The position numbers were made by a program, and so were the translations under genes. Below, piece after piece: positions 24,147-31,640 of a DNA stretch of 32,903 nucleotides (its first letter is position 1; the number at the start of each line of letters is the position of its first letter). The notes under the pieces are model-generated. The model saw only the letters and a program-made list of their open reading frames with translations. It was not told the origin of the DNA and did not search any database. The stretch spans positions 1-32,903 of the forward strand of contig CAZPOP010000029.1 of the NCBI GenBank assembly GCA_964588305.1. Direction: 5' to 3'. Origin of the DNA: SM1-73 sp964588305. GTDB taxonomy: Bacteria; Zixibacteria; MSB-5A5; SM1-73.

Positions 24147-25418
24147 ATGGAAGAGAATGCCTTAAAGATGTTCGTTTTCCTCTCGGAGATTCTGAACCGC
24201 CGGGTGATTGATTCGGAAGGGAGAATTGTTGGCAAGGTGGTGGACCTGAGAGCCAAGTTAGGGGAACTTTTTCCTGGTGTGATCTCGGTTCGTGTCAGGC
24301 AAAAGAGAACCAAGAGACTTTGGGCTTTTCCCTGGCAGAGTGTGGAGACCATAAACGGAAACGTGATCAAGCTGAAGCAGGGTGCCGAAGGGCAATGCAC
24401 GGATTTAGAGATAAAGGAGGGGGAGATGCTCTTAAAAGGCGAAATTCTGGATAAACAGGTGGTGGACACTTACGGGGCAAAGATAGAGAGGGCCAACGAC
24501 CTTCATCTCCTGTTAGCCGAAGGTCGGCTCAGCCTGGTTCACGTCGATTATGGCATCAGAGGAATATTCCGAAGGTTAGGATGGACGAAATATGTGGATG
24601 CTCTGACCAACTGGTTTTTCGCCTACCAGATTCGCAACAAACTCCTATCCTGGAAATACATCCAACCTCTTTCCCATGATCCTCGTAAGAAGACGTTAAA
24701 ACTTAATCTCACCCACCGCAAGCTTTCTGAAATTCACCCCTCGGATTTGGCTGATATTCTGGAGGAACTGGACAAGCATGAGAGATCCTATGTCTTTCAC
24801 GCGTTGGACGTGGAGACGCAGGCGGACGCTTTGGAGGAGGTAGATTCCGAGACCAAGGTTTCATTGATCGAGGATTTAAGCGATGAGATTGCATCGGATG
24901 TAATTGAAGAAATGGAACCGGACGAGGCTGTGGATCTTCTCCTGGATTTGCCGGAAGAAAAAAAGCGGGAATTGATCCAGGAGATGGAACAGGAGAAAAG
25001 GGCGGAATTGGAAGAACTTCTGAAGTTCAAGGAAGGGACCGCGGGCAGCATCATGACCCCGGATTTCATGGCCTGTGTACAGACTGACACGGCAGGAAAA
25101 GCGATGGACATATTCAAACAGTCGACCGACCCTCTGGATACCATCTCATATATATACGTGAAGGACCACCAGCAAAAACTGGTGGGCGTGGTGACCTTGC
25201 GTGAGCTGATCCTAAATCAGCCCGAGATTCCAGTAAGCAGCTTCATGAACCGCCACCTGGTCAAGCTGAAGGCAGAAGACTCAGTGAAAGAGGTTGCCGA
25301 AACGTTCAAGAAATACAAGTTCTTAGCTCTTCCGGTGGTGGATGAGCAGGACCGTGTAAAAGGAATAATCACCCTGAGGGACGGAGTCGAGGCGATCTTT
25401 CCGGAGTTTGCGGAATAG
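24147..25418 (+). CDS. PRC-barrel / MgtE N-terminal / CBS-pair protein (cytosolic metal sensor-like)
   Basis: 423 residues, no membrane segment. Two PRC-barrel-like modules (about 8-85, LNRRVIDSEGRIVGKVVDLR; and 92-150, LDKQVVDTYGAKI), an MgtE N-terminal superhelical domain (about 190-295, with IHPSDLADILEELDKHER and MEPDEAVDLLLDLPEEKK), then two CBS domains (about 296-420, GTAGSIMTPDFMACV and SSFMNRHLVKLKAEDSV). In the MgtE Mg2+ channel these N and CBS domains form the Mg2+-sensing gate attached to the pore; here the pore is absent and an Nramp-like permease gene follows. A role as a separate gate or sensor is inferred. Neither the ATG at 24147 nor the one at 24168 has a strong ribosome binding site. 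Confidence 0.88.
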   Translation: MEENALKMFVFLSEILNRRVIDSEGRIVGKVVDLRAKLGELFPGVISVRVRQKRTKRLWAFPWQSVETINGNVIKLKQGAEGQCTDLEIKEGEMLLKGEILDKQVVDTYGAKIERANDLHLLLAEGRLSLVHVDYGIRGIFRRLGWTKYVDALTNWFFAYQIRNKLLSWKYIQPLSHDPRKKTLKLNLTHRKLSEIHPSDLADILEELDKHERSYVFHALDVETQADALEEVDSETKVSLIEDLSDEIASDVIEEMEPDEAVDLLLDLPEEKKRELIQEMEQEKRAELEELLKFKEGTAGSIMTPDFMACVQTDTAGKAMDIFKQSTDPLDTISYIYVKDHQQKLVGVVTLRELILNQPEIPVSSFMNRHLVKLKAEDSVKEVAETFKKYKFLALPVVDEQDRVKGIITLRDGVEAIFPEFAE

Positions 25419-25707
25419 CGTAAGCAGCGTAGTCATCACGGATAGAATTTATGGAAATGGATCGGAGTTCATAAGACTTTTGGAAGGGGTTTTGGGTAGC
25501 GTTTTGATCACCCAACCTATAGCAAACGTATTGGTTATTTTTACACGTCACAGCGAGGTACATTTAAGTTTAGAATCCCCGTTACTGCCCCTTTTCCAAA
25601 GGCGGAAGTCCCGTTTTCCCTTCTTTGGAAAAGAGTGATTAGGGGAGATTTTGCTGAACTTGAATTGACACCTTTGTTTTAGTTGAAGTTTTTCTTGGTC
25701 TTTTAAA
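25419..25707. other. Spacer between the MgtE-N/CBS gene and the Nramp-like gene
   Basis: 289 bp. A 76-codon frame here shows no recognisable protein. The notable element is an 11-bp inverted repeat at 25591-25633. The Nramp-like gene has no strong ribosome binding site before its ATG. Confidence 0.5.
25591..25633. promoter_or_regulatory. 11-bp inverted repeat upstream of the Nramp-like gene
   Basis: Perfect arms CTTTTCCAAAG (25591-25601) and CTTTGGAAAAG (25623-25633) separated by 21 nt, ending 74 bp before the ATG at 25708. No T-run follows the second arm. It may be an mRNA hairpin, an attenuator or a paired operator. Confidence 0.45.
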
Positions 25708-26958
25708 ATGAAAAGAGGTTTATCATTTAAATCACGCCTGAGAGGGCTTGTCATCTTTTTGGCTGTGATAGGCCCTGGAATCATAACGTCCAACGTGGAC
25801 AATGATGCTGCGGGCATCGCCACTTATTCCATCGCCGGGGCCCACCACGGCTATTCCTTAATATGGTCGCTCATTCCCATCACCGTGGCGCTGATCCTCA
25901 TCCAGGAGATGATTGCCCGAATGGGGGTGGTTACCGGAAAAGGTCTGTCCGACCTAATAAGAGAGAATTTCGGAGTAAAGATAACCTTCTATCTTTTAGT
26001 AACTTTAATCTTTGCCAACTTGGGCACAACGATTGCGGAATTTGCGGGGATAGCGGCAAGCCTGGAGATATTTCACGTCTCCAAATACATCTCTGTGCCT
26101 TTGGGTGCTTTTTTGGTGTGGACACTAGTATTGAGGGCAACCTACAAATCAGTGGAGAAAATTTTTCTGGTGGCCTGTTTAGTTTATGCCACCTATATCG
26201 TATCCGGTTTCATGGCTAAACCAGACTGGATTGCGGTGAAGGACAGCGTACTGACACCGGAGCTGGAATTGTCTTCCGGTGGTTTCGCCATGCTTATGGC
26301 ATTGATCGGGACCACCATCTCCCCCTGGATGCTGTTCTATCTGCAGTCCACGGTGGTGGAAAAACAGATTAAGTTGGAGAATTACAAATACTCCAGGGCA
26401 GACATCATCTCCGGCAGTTTCATGGTCAATGTGGTTGCATTGTTCATAATAGTGGCCTGTGCTGCTACGCTTTTCGAAGGAGGTATTAGAATCGAAACCG
26501 CCAGGGATGCGGCTCTGGCATTAGCGCCTCTTGCGGGGAAGTATGCATCAGTTCTTTTTGCCTTTGGCCTTTTGAATGCCTCGCTTTTTGCTGCCTCCAT
26601 CCTTCCTTTGTCCACTGCCTATGTGGTGTGCGAAGGCATGGGTTGGGAGGATGGAGTAAATAAGAAATTCTCTGAAGCTCCACAATTCTACGGTCTTTAC
26701 TCGCTTCTGATATTCCTAGGAGCTGGGGTGGTACTTTGGCCCAATATTCCGCTGATCCCCATAATGTTCATCTCGCAGGTGATTAATGGGATTGCTCTTC
26801 CCGTGGTTCTGGTTTTCATCCTGCTATTGATCAACAATAAAGAGACGATGGGGGATTACACCAACAAAATGACTTTCAACCTAATTGCCTGGCTTGTAGT
26901 GACCATCCTAATCCTTCTAAGCTTTCTGTTACTGGCCTCGATGCTGGGAATACTATAG
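25708..26958 (+). CDS. Divergent Nramp-family metal ion transporter
   Basis: 416 residues with about 11 hydrophobic segments. The Nramp fold is recognised from IGPGIITSNVDNDAAGIATY in TM1 (about 21-40), QEMIARMGVVTGKGLSDLIR, and IGTTISPWMLFYLQ in TM6 (about 200-213). Classical Mn2+/Fe2+ Nramps bind metal with DPGN in TM1 and MPH in TM6. Here the equivalents are NVDND (29-33) and SPW, so substrate or coordination must differ. It follows the PRC/MgtE-N/CBS gene, suggesting Mg2+ or another divalent ion and separate cytosolic regulation (inference). Ends at 26958, just before the assembly gap. Confidence 0.88.
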   Translation: MKRGLSFKSRLRGLVIFLAVIGPGIITSNVDNDAAGIATYSIAGAHHGYSLIWSLIPITVALILIQEMIARMGVVTGKGLSDLIRENFGVKITFYLLVTLIFANLGTTIAEFAGIAASLEIFHVSKYISVPLGAFLVWTLVLRATYKSVEKIFLVACLVYATYIVSGFMAKPDWIAVKDSVLTPELELSSGGFAMLMALIGTTISPWMLFYLQSTVVEKQIKLENYKYSRADIISGSFMVNVVALFIIVACAATLFEGGIRIETARDAALALAPLAGKYASVLFAFGLLNASLFAASILPLSTAYVVCEGMGWEDGVNKKFSEAPQFYGLYSLLIFLGAGVVLWPNIPLIPIMFISQVINGIALPVVLVFILLLINNKETMGDYTNKMTFNLIAWLVVTILILLSFLLLASMLGIL

Positions 26959-26995
26959 GGTTACTCTAGCGTTGCTCAGAACAGGCGCTTCTGCT

Positions 26996-27050
26996 GGAAG
27001 ACTCCCGCCAGCCGCACCCGACTCTATTACTTCACATTGCTACGGATCGT
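26996..27050 (+). repeat. 55-bp direct repeat at the gap, left copy
   Basis: Identical to 27151-27205. It begins GGAAGACTCCCGCC and ends TACGGATCGT at the first N. Confidence 0.95.
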
Positions 27051-27150
27051 NNNNNNNNNNNNNNNNNNNNNNNNNNNNNNNNNNNNNNNNNNNNNNNNNN
27101 NNNNNNNNNNNNNNNNNNNNNNNNNNNNNNNNNNNNNNNNNNNNNNNNNN
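27051..27150. other. Assembly gap of exactly 100 Ns
   Basis: A round-number placeholder gap flanked by identical 55-bp sequences. The two contig ends probably overlap, so the true gap is likely zero or negative. Reading frames translated through the Ns are not real. Confidence 0.97.
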
Positions 27151-27205
27151 GGAAGACTCCCGCCAGCCGCACCCGACTCTATTACTTCACATTGCTACGG
27201 ATCGT
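27151..27205 (+). repeat. 55-bp direct repeat at the gap, right copy
   Basis: Identical to 26996-27050. The sequence from here to 27370 shows no gene of its own and probably holds the promoter of the following gene. Confidence 0.95.
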
Positions 27206-27370
27206 CCTGTAGGAATTCCTCTGTCTATTGCCTTTGCTCTGATTTCCATTGACCAGCTGACGATCCACTTGCCGTCTGTTTCGCTCAAGGCAGGCAATTC
27301 CCTGCCCTTTTTTCTGTTGACAATCGAAAAACGATTTGCTAGTTTCTTGACAGGAATTGCGGAGAGAGAA

Positions 27371-27811
27371 ATGAGAGTAGTTCTGCAACGGGTTAAAGAG
27401 GCTAAGGTTACGGTTGAAGACAAGGTGGTGGGGCAGATAGAAAAGGGAATCGTGCTCCTGGTTGGTGCTAAGTCTGGAGATAGCGATCAGGACGTAGAAT
27501 ACCTGGCGGACAAGTGCCTCAACTTGAGGATTTTTGAAGATCAAAATCACAAGATGAATCTCTCAGCTAAAGACGTCGGAGCAGAGGTCTTGGTCGTATC
27601 TCAATTCACCTTGTATGCAGATACCAGGAAGGGAAGGCGGCCCAGCTTCGCCGACGCATTGGAGCCGGCCCTTGCGGAAAAGCTCTACCTGAAGTTTATC
27701 GATGAAATGGAATCAAAAGGATTGAAAACGGAAAAGGGAATCTTTGGTGCAAAGATGCTGGTGGAAATTCAGAACTGGGGGCCGGTAACCCTTATCTTAG
27801 ATAGCAAATAA
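27371..27811 (+). CDS. dtd: D-aminoacyl-tRNA deacylase
   Basis: 146 residues, the usual length. The enzyme hydrolyses D-amino acids (and Gly from mischarged tRNA-Ala) from tRNA in the cytoplasm. N-terminus MRVVLQRVKEAKVTVEDKVV is typical. The two active-site motifs are SQFTL (77-81, in VVSQFTLYADTRKGRRPSF) and NWGPVT (135-140, the cross-subunit Gly-Pro motif). The start at 27371 has GGAGAG just upstream. A longer frame reaching left through the Ns is an artefact of the gap. Confidence 0.97.
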   Translation: MRVVLQRVKEAKVTVEDKVVGQIEKGIVLLVGAKSGDSDQDVEYLADKCLNLRIFEDQNHKMNLSAKDVGAEVLVVSQFTLYADTRKGRRPSFADALEPALAEKLYLKFIDEMESKGLKTEKGIFGAKMLVEIQNWGPVTLILDSK

Positions 27812-27824
27812 GGTAGCCCTCACT

Positions 27825-27874
27825 GGAGTGTCAGAGTTTGGCTTCACTCCAATGGAGCCGAACGCTAACACTCC
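27825..27874. repeat. Imperfect hairpin element between dtd and maf
   Basis: Outer arms GGAGTGT/ACACTCC and inner arms GTTTGGCT/AGCCGAAC (one G-U pair) fold into one long hairpin. It begins 14 bp after the dtd stop. The GGAGTGTCA word also occurs in the 16-bp motif found near the repeat-protein genes. It could act as a transcript end or be a dispersed palindromic repeat. Confidence 0.5.
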
Positions 27875-27901
27875 GAAAGGGTGTCCGCATTTTGGCTTGT
27901 C

Positions 27902-28492
27902 ATGCCTGAAAAGAGAAGCATTGCTGATCTATTGGACAAAAGGAAGCTCATCTTAGCCTCCAGTTCACCTCGAAGAGCTCAGATATTGACCAGGGAACGA
28001 GTCAGGTTCCAGATCAAGATACCGGTCGGTTACAACGAAGACAGAATCTTTCCTGATCCGATCACACATGTTTTGGAGGTGTCCAGAAGAAAGGCCCGAA
28101 GCGTGGCAGATCAGGTGGAAGATGGAATCATCCTGGGGGCCGATACTACAGTAGTCTTGGACGGGGAGATTTTAGGAAAGCCCAAAGACGAGGATGATGC
28201 TTTGCGTTTTCTGAAAAAGCTAAGCGGAAGAGTGCATCGAGTATATACCGGCATCACTTTGATGGATAAATCTACCGGGAAAGTGATCTCCGATTATGAC
28301 ATGACTAAGGTCCAGTTCAACCAATTAGATGAACCCGAAATCCGAGATTATATTGCCACGGGCGAGCCGATGGACAAAGCTGGCGCTTACGGAATACAGG
28401 GGATGGGAAACCTTCTGGTGGATCATATAGAAGGGAGCTTGGATAACGTCATTGGCTTACCCACAGAAAAACTCCGGAATATGTTAGATTAG
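27902..28492 (+). CDS. maf: Maf-family nucleoside triphosphate pyrophosphatase
   Basis: 196 residues from the ATG at 27902. A GTG at 27881 would add seven residues but abuts the only AAAGG, so the start is uncertain. Maf motifs: LILASSSPRRAQIL (about 17-30), GADTTVVLDG, GKPKDEDDA, VYTGI and GAYGIQGMG. The enzyme hydrolyses non-canonical or modified nucleoside triphosphates. The AYGIQG motif favours the dTTP/UTP (YhdE-like) subgroup over the YceF group. It lies between dtd and the RodZ-like gene on the same strand, with 90 bp from dtd. Confidence 0.95.
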   Translation: MPEKRSIADLLDKRKLILASSSPRRAQILTRERVRFQIKIPVGYNEDRIFPDPITHVLEVSRRKARSVADQVEDGIILGADTTVVLDGEILGKPKDEDDALRFLKKLSGRVHRVYTGITLMDKSTGKVISDYDMTKVQFNQLDEPEIRDYIATGEPMDKAGAYGIQGMGNLLVDHIEGSLDNVIGLPTEKLRNMLD

Positions 28493-28543
28493 ATCGTGTA
28501 AAGCCTGAATCGGATCACAAAACGCAGGAAATCAGGACTAGCT

Positions 28544-29392
28544 ATGTTTCAATACGATGATGAAGAAGCCCAGGAGAGCATAGGCTCAATACTACGTCGA
28601 CAAAGAGAAAGAAAGAAGCTGAAGTTAGAAGATATCTCAGAGGAGCTGAAAATTCGACCGCAACACTTGAAAGCCCTGGAGCATGACCAGATTCAGCTGA
28701 TACCCGGGAGATTATATCAAAGGTCCTTTCTGAAAACTTACACCCAATATCTGGATTTGGACCAAAGCCGTATTCTGAAGATGTTCGATCGGCATGAGAA
28801 ATCACAGGCGTCAGTCAGAAAGGAACTCGATGGAATAAGATCGGTGGAGGAATCCACAGAAGAGAGACCACCTTTGTCCTCGCAAGTGCAATCCGTCGCA
28901 GGTGCTGCCGGTTACTGGTTCGCCGTACTTGCAGGTCTGGTCTTGGGGATACTCTGCCTAATATACCTGGCAAAACCAGGGATCAGGAAAACAGATAATA
29001 TTGTCTCTCGGCTCTCTGCAGCAACAGCAGAGAGTCTGGCCAGAGAACCAGAACCTGTAGATACAACCTCTTTTGCCTGGCACCTGGATAATCTGCTGGT
29101 CAACTCACCGCAGATGCTTTTACGCGTGGAGGCAAAGGGAGACAGTTGGGTAAAAGTGATCGCCGATAAGAAGATCTTGTTTTCAGGAATCATAGCTGCC
29201 GGAATGGCAGTTGAGTTTAAGGCCAACGACTACTTTTCCGTACATTTGGGCAGGAACGACGGAATAGATTTCTTCCTAAACGGGATGAAGATGAGACCCC
29301 TGGAGAAAGAAATCCATGTTCTAGATAAGGAAAATTACAAAAGTTTCTTTTCCGCAGGATCCGTCGGACAAGATTTCCAAACTGAATGGTAG
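28544..29392 (+). CDS. RodZ-like helix-turn-helix membrane protein
   Basis: 282 residues. N-terminal HTH_25-type domain (about 12-78; GSILRRQRERKKLKLEDISEEL and IRPQHLKALEHDQ), an acidic linker, one transmembrane helix (about 122-143, GYWFAVLAGLVLGILCLIYLA) and a C-terminal DUF4115-like beta domain (about 195-265; LLRVEAKGDSWVKVIADKKI). This order is that of RodZ, which links MreB filaments to the cell-wall machinery in rod-shaped cells. The C-terminal tail after FFLNGMKMRPL is longer than usual and polar. The ATG at 28544 has a nearby AGGA. Cytoplasmic N-terminus, periplasmic C-terminus are inferred. Confidence 0.88.
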   Translation: MFQYDDEEAQESIGSILRRQRERKKLKLEDISEELKIRPQHLKALEHDQIQLIPGRLYQRSFLKTYTQYLDLDQSRILKMFDRHEKSQASVRKELDGIRSVEESTEERPPLSSQVQSVAGAAGYWFAVLAGLVLGILCLIYLAKPGIRKTDNIVSRLSAATAESLAREPEPVDTTSFAWHLDNLLVNSPQMLLRVEAKGDSWVKVIADKKILFSGIIAAGMAVEFKANDYFSVHLGRNDGIDFFLNGMKMRPLEKEIHVLDKENYKSFFSAGSVGQDFQTEW

Positions 29393-29648
29393 GTTCTTTC
29401 AAGAAAGCTCTAATCCCCTCGGAATGACGAGACTAATTCCAGAGAAACTTTTCGTGGTGCCACCGGCACGCGTCGTGACCACCCTCGACCTGTGTAACCT
29501 CTCCAGGCCGACTTCTCGTGAGCATACACCCCCACCCCGTCCGTCCGGGACACCGGCCCCCTACCCTTTCTCGCCGTTTCATCGTTGCCTGAAAGCTACC
29601 TGAAGTGTGGGGCACTTATCTGTGAGCTGGTTGAAGCCTATCAATTAC
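29393..29648. other. C-rich non-coding stretch between convergent genes
   Basis: 256 bp between two convergent genes. The plus strand is strikingly C-rich at about 29470-29580; the minus strand carries G-runs such as GGGTAGGGGG and GGGGTGGGGG. A hairpin GTGCC-ACC-GGCAC lies at 29457-29469. The left end has CCTCGGAATGACGAGA, a word resembling common dispersed repeats. No tRNA, SRP, RNase P or tmRNA signature was recognised, and no credible frame. Confidence 0.5.
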
Positions 29649-30095
29649 CTACTTAGACTTGCTTTTCCCTATGATCTCTTCAGCCAGAGAAAGAGCCACA
29701 CCGGAGAGCATAACCTCCACCCCGAATTTCGTAAAATCTCCCGAGATCAACTCCCGTATAGCATTGGCATAGAGCGAGCACGCGGCTTGCCTCTCCACGA
29801 CCAACCCGGAAATCTTTCCAGCTGACTCCCCTACGAAGGTGACCTCCCCCAATTCCTCGCTTGTGACATAGCCGGAGCAGGCGTGAAGCTGAAGATGAGA
29901 ATTAGGGGTATACACCACCACCAAAGCCCCTTTCCCTCTGCCCAGTGTAACCTGGGGATAAATCTCTAAAATTACAGTCCTGTGACCTTCATCCGAGACG
30001 ATTTTCATTCGGAAGTGATCCTTCTCCTTGTGCACACTTTCAGCTCTCAGACATTCAGAGATCTTATCTATATCCCTCTTGCTAAAAATTGACAT
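29649..30095 (-). CDS. Conserved-looking protein of unknown function
   Basis: 148 residues, no signal peptide and no membrane segment. A helical start (SKRDIDKISECLRAESVHKEK) is followed by alternating strands (HRTVILEIYPQVTLGRGKGALVVVYTPNSHLQLHACSGYV), then EELGEVTFVGESAGKISGLVVER, and a helical end with SLYANAIRELISGDFTKFG. The composition and strong AAGGGGA before the ATG at 30095 indicate a real gene. I do not recognise the family. It lies downstream of tatA on the same strand and is convergent with the RodZ-like gene. Confidence 0.8.
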   Translation of the reverse strand: MSIFSKRDIDKISECLRAESVHKEKDHFRMKIVSDEGHRTVILEIYPQVTLGRGKGALVVVYTPNSHLQLHACSGYVTSEELGEVTFVGESAGKISGLVVERQAACSLYANAIRELISGDFTKFGVEVMLSGVALSLAEEIIGKSKSK

Positions 30096-30240
30096 GTTTC
30101 AGTTCCCCTTTTAGGATTGATTCCCTTCTTATGTCGTATTCTCTCTCACCAACCGTCCTAGAACATTGAGTTCGGGCACAGACTTGCCGGTGTAAGCAGG
30201 ACGAGGTGCAAAGGCACGGCTATGCCATTTGACTTGACTA

Positions 30241-30465
30241 CTATTTGTTCTCACCGGTATTGGGCTTCTTTGCTTCGTCTTCCCTCTTCTTCTCCGGGGC
30301 CTCCGGCTTGGTTAGTTCATCCTGTGTTTCCTTCATGGCTTTTCGGAATTCTTTCATCCCTTTACCCAACCCTTGAGCGATCTCAGGTATTTTGCGTGCT
30401 CCAAACAGAAGCAGCACCACCAGAAAAATCAAGATCAGTTCTTGTGCTCCGATTCCTCCCAACAT
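30241..30465 (-). CDS. tatA: Twin-arginine translocase subunit TatA/E
   Basis: 74 residues. Short N-terminal transmembrane helix (about 6-21, IGAQELILIFLVVLLLFG), the hinge FGARKIPEIAQGLGKGMKEF that is diagnostic for TatA/TatE/TatB, then an amphipathic helix and a charged tail (EKKREDEAKKPNTGENK). The FG pair and the short tail favour TatA/E over TatB. It forms the translocation pore for folded proteins in the inner membrane. AGAGGAGGCG precedes the ATG at 30465. No tatC is present in the window. Confidence 0.95.
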   Translation of the reverse strand: MLGGIGAQELILIFLVVLLLFGARKIPEIAQGLGKGMKEFRKAMKETQDELTKPEAPEKKREDEAKKPNTGENK

Positions 30466-30568
30466 AGTCGCCTCCTCTGATAAGAAGCAATCCTCCTGAT
30501 AATACGTTCGGAATTATGAATAGTTCTGAGTTCTTAACTCCCGACTCTCTTATCTTAGCTCTTATATT

Positions 30569-30835
30569 CTATAAAAACCACCATCGGAAATATATCACCA
30601 CCAAGATAATAAAAAGGATGCTGACGAAGTTTATTTTGACCAGCAGTCCGATGGTGAAGCTGACAGCATACAGTTCAACTGTGGTTGGTTTCAATCCGAT
30701 GTTTATGCTCTCTGTAAAGAGCGTCTTTACAGCGCCCTCAGGAAAAAGGGAACCGATGATATCGCCCACCAGCCCACCCACCACTGCTCCCAACACCAAA
30801 GCTATTATCAAAAAGGTTATCTCTCGTTCTTTCAA
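30569..30835 (-). CDS. DUF4321-type small membrane protein
   Basis: 88 residues with two hydrophobic helices: about 8-30 (FLIIALVLGAVVGGLVGDIIGSLF) and about 58-85 (FTIGLLVKINFVSILFIILVVIYF). The middle NIGLKPTTVELYAVSFTIG matches the DUF4321 pattern. Function unknown. The start is TTG at 30835, supported by GAGGAG nine bases upstream. Lies between purQ and tatA on the same strand. The purQ-side spacer (30836-30935) carries a reversed copy of the 16-bp GGAGTGTCAAGCCCCG motif. Confidence 0.85.
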   Translation of the reverse strand: MKEREITFLIIALVLGAVVGGLVGDIIGSLFPEGAVKTLFTESINIGLKPTTVELYAVSFTIGLLVKINFVSILFIILVVIYFRWWFL

Positions 30836-30869
30836 GTCTTTCGCTCCTCGACCTGGTCTGAAACCACCC

Positions 30870-30885
30870 GGAGTGTCAAGCCCCG
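30870..30885 (-). repeat. 16-bp dispersed motif, reversed copy
   Basis: GGAGTGTCAAGCCCCG is the exact reverse complement of the motif at 906-921 and 2904-2919, more than 27 kb away. It sits in the spacer between purQ and the DUF4321 gene. Confidence 0.7.
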
Positions 30886-30935
30886 CTCAACCGATGCACG
30901 CTCAAAGCCAACCACTTCCAACTATCGTTGTTCGG

Positions 30936-31640
30936 TCAAACTGACTTTCCTTTTTCAAAAAAGTCGACTATGGACTGAAATATGTATTTCCCGTCTTCCG
31001 AGCCCAGGACCTCCTCCGAAGCCCTTTCCGGATGAGGCATCATTCCCAAAACGTTTCGTTTCTCATTGCATATTCCAGCGATGTTGTATAATGAACCGTT
31101 GGGGTTTGCCTCTTTGGTTATCTTTCCCTGCTCGTCACAATATCTGAAGACTATCTGTTGGTTTTGCTCTAGTCTCTTTAGTCCCTCATCCGAGATGAAG
31201 TAATTCCCATCGGTGTGAGCAATCGGAATCTTGAGCACCTGATCTTTCCGACACATCTTAGTGAAAGGCGTGTTTTCATTCTCCACCTCAATATGGACGA
31301 ATTTACAGATGAACCGTAAGGAAGTATTTCGCAACATGGCACCTGGAAGAAGTCCAGACTCCAAGAGTATCTGAAAACCATTGCATATGCCCACCACCAA
31401 TCCCCCATCCCGAGCAAAATCTACCACCTTTTTCATAATTGACGAAAATCTGGCGATCGCACCGGTCCTTAAATAGTCACCGTAGGAAAAGCCGCCGGGT
31501 AAAATCACACAGTCACAATCAGCCAGTAAGGCGTCCTGATGCCACAGAAACTCAACGTCTCGTTTAATTATGTCCTTGACCACCGTGTATGCGTCGTAAT
31601 CGCAGTTTGATCCGGGAAAGATGATCACTCCAAATTTCAT
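30936..31640 (-). CDS. purQ: Phosphoribosylformylglycinamidine synthase, glutaminase subunit PurQ
   Basis: 234 residues. Class I glutamine amidotransferase: nucleophile C86 in GICNGFQIL, His203/Glu205 in MMPHPERA, plus the PurQ-typical start FGVIIFPGSNCDYD and LPGGFSYGDYLRTGAIA. It supplies ammonia to PurL to convert FGAR to FGAM in purine synthesis, in complex with PurS. The ATG at 31640 overlaps the purS stop (ATGA), so the two are translationally coupled. The large purL gene is not in the window. Confidence 0.98.
   Translation of the reverse strand: MKFGVIIFPGSNCDYDAYTVVKDIIKRDVEFLWHQDALLADCDCVILPGGFSYGDYLRTGAIARFSSIMKKVVDFARDGGLVVGICNGFQILLESGLLPGAMLRNTSLRFICKFVHIEVENENTPFTKMCRKDQVLKIPIAHTDGNYFISDEGLKRLEQNQQIVFRYCDEQGKITKEANPNGSLYNIAGICNEKRNVLGMMPHPERASEEVLGSEDGKYIFQSIVDFFEKGKSV

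Noticed and set aside
25408..25638. A 76-codon frame overlapping the end of the MgtE-N/CBS gene
   Set aside because: No ribosome binding site and no recognisable features; the last third is the inverted repeat.
26972..27811. A 279-codon frame that includes the D-aminoacyl-tRNA deacylase and runs through the Ns
   Set aside because: It depends on translating 100 unknown bases as codons and on a placeholder gap length. The real start is the ATG at 27371 with a ribosome binding site.
29433..29615. A 60-codon minus-strand frame in the G-rich stretch
   Set aside because: Arg/Gly-rich translation of biased sequence, no support for coding.
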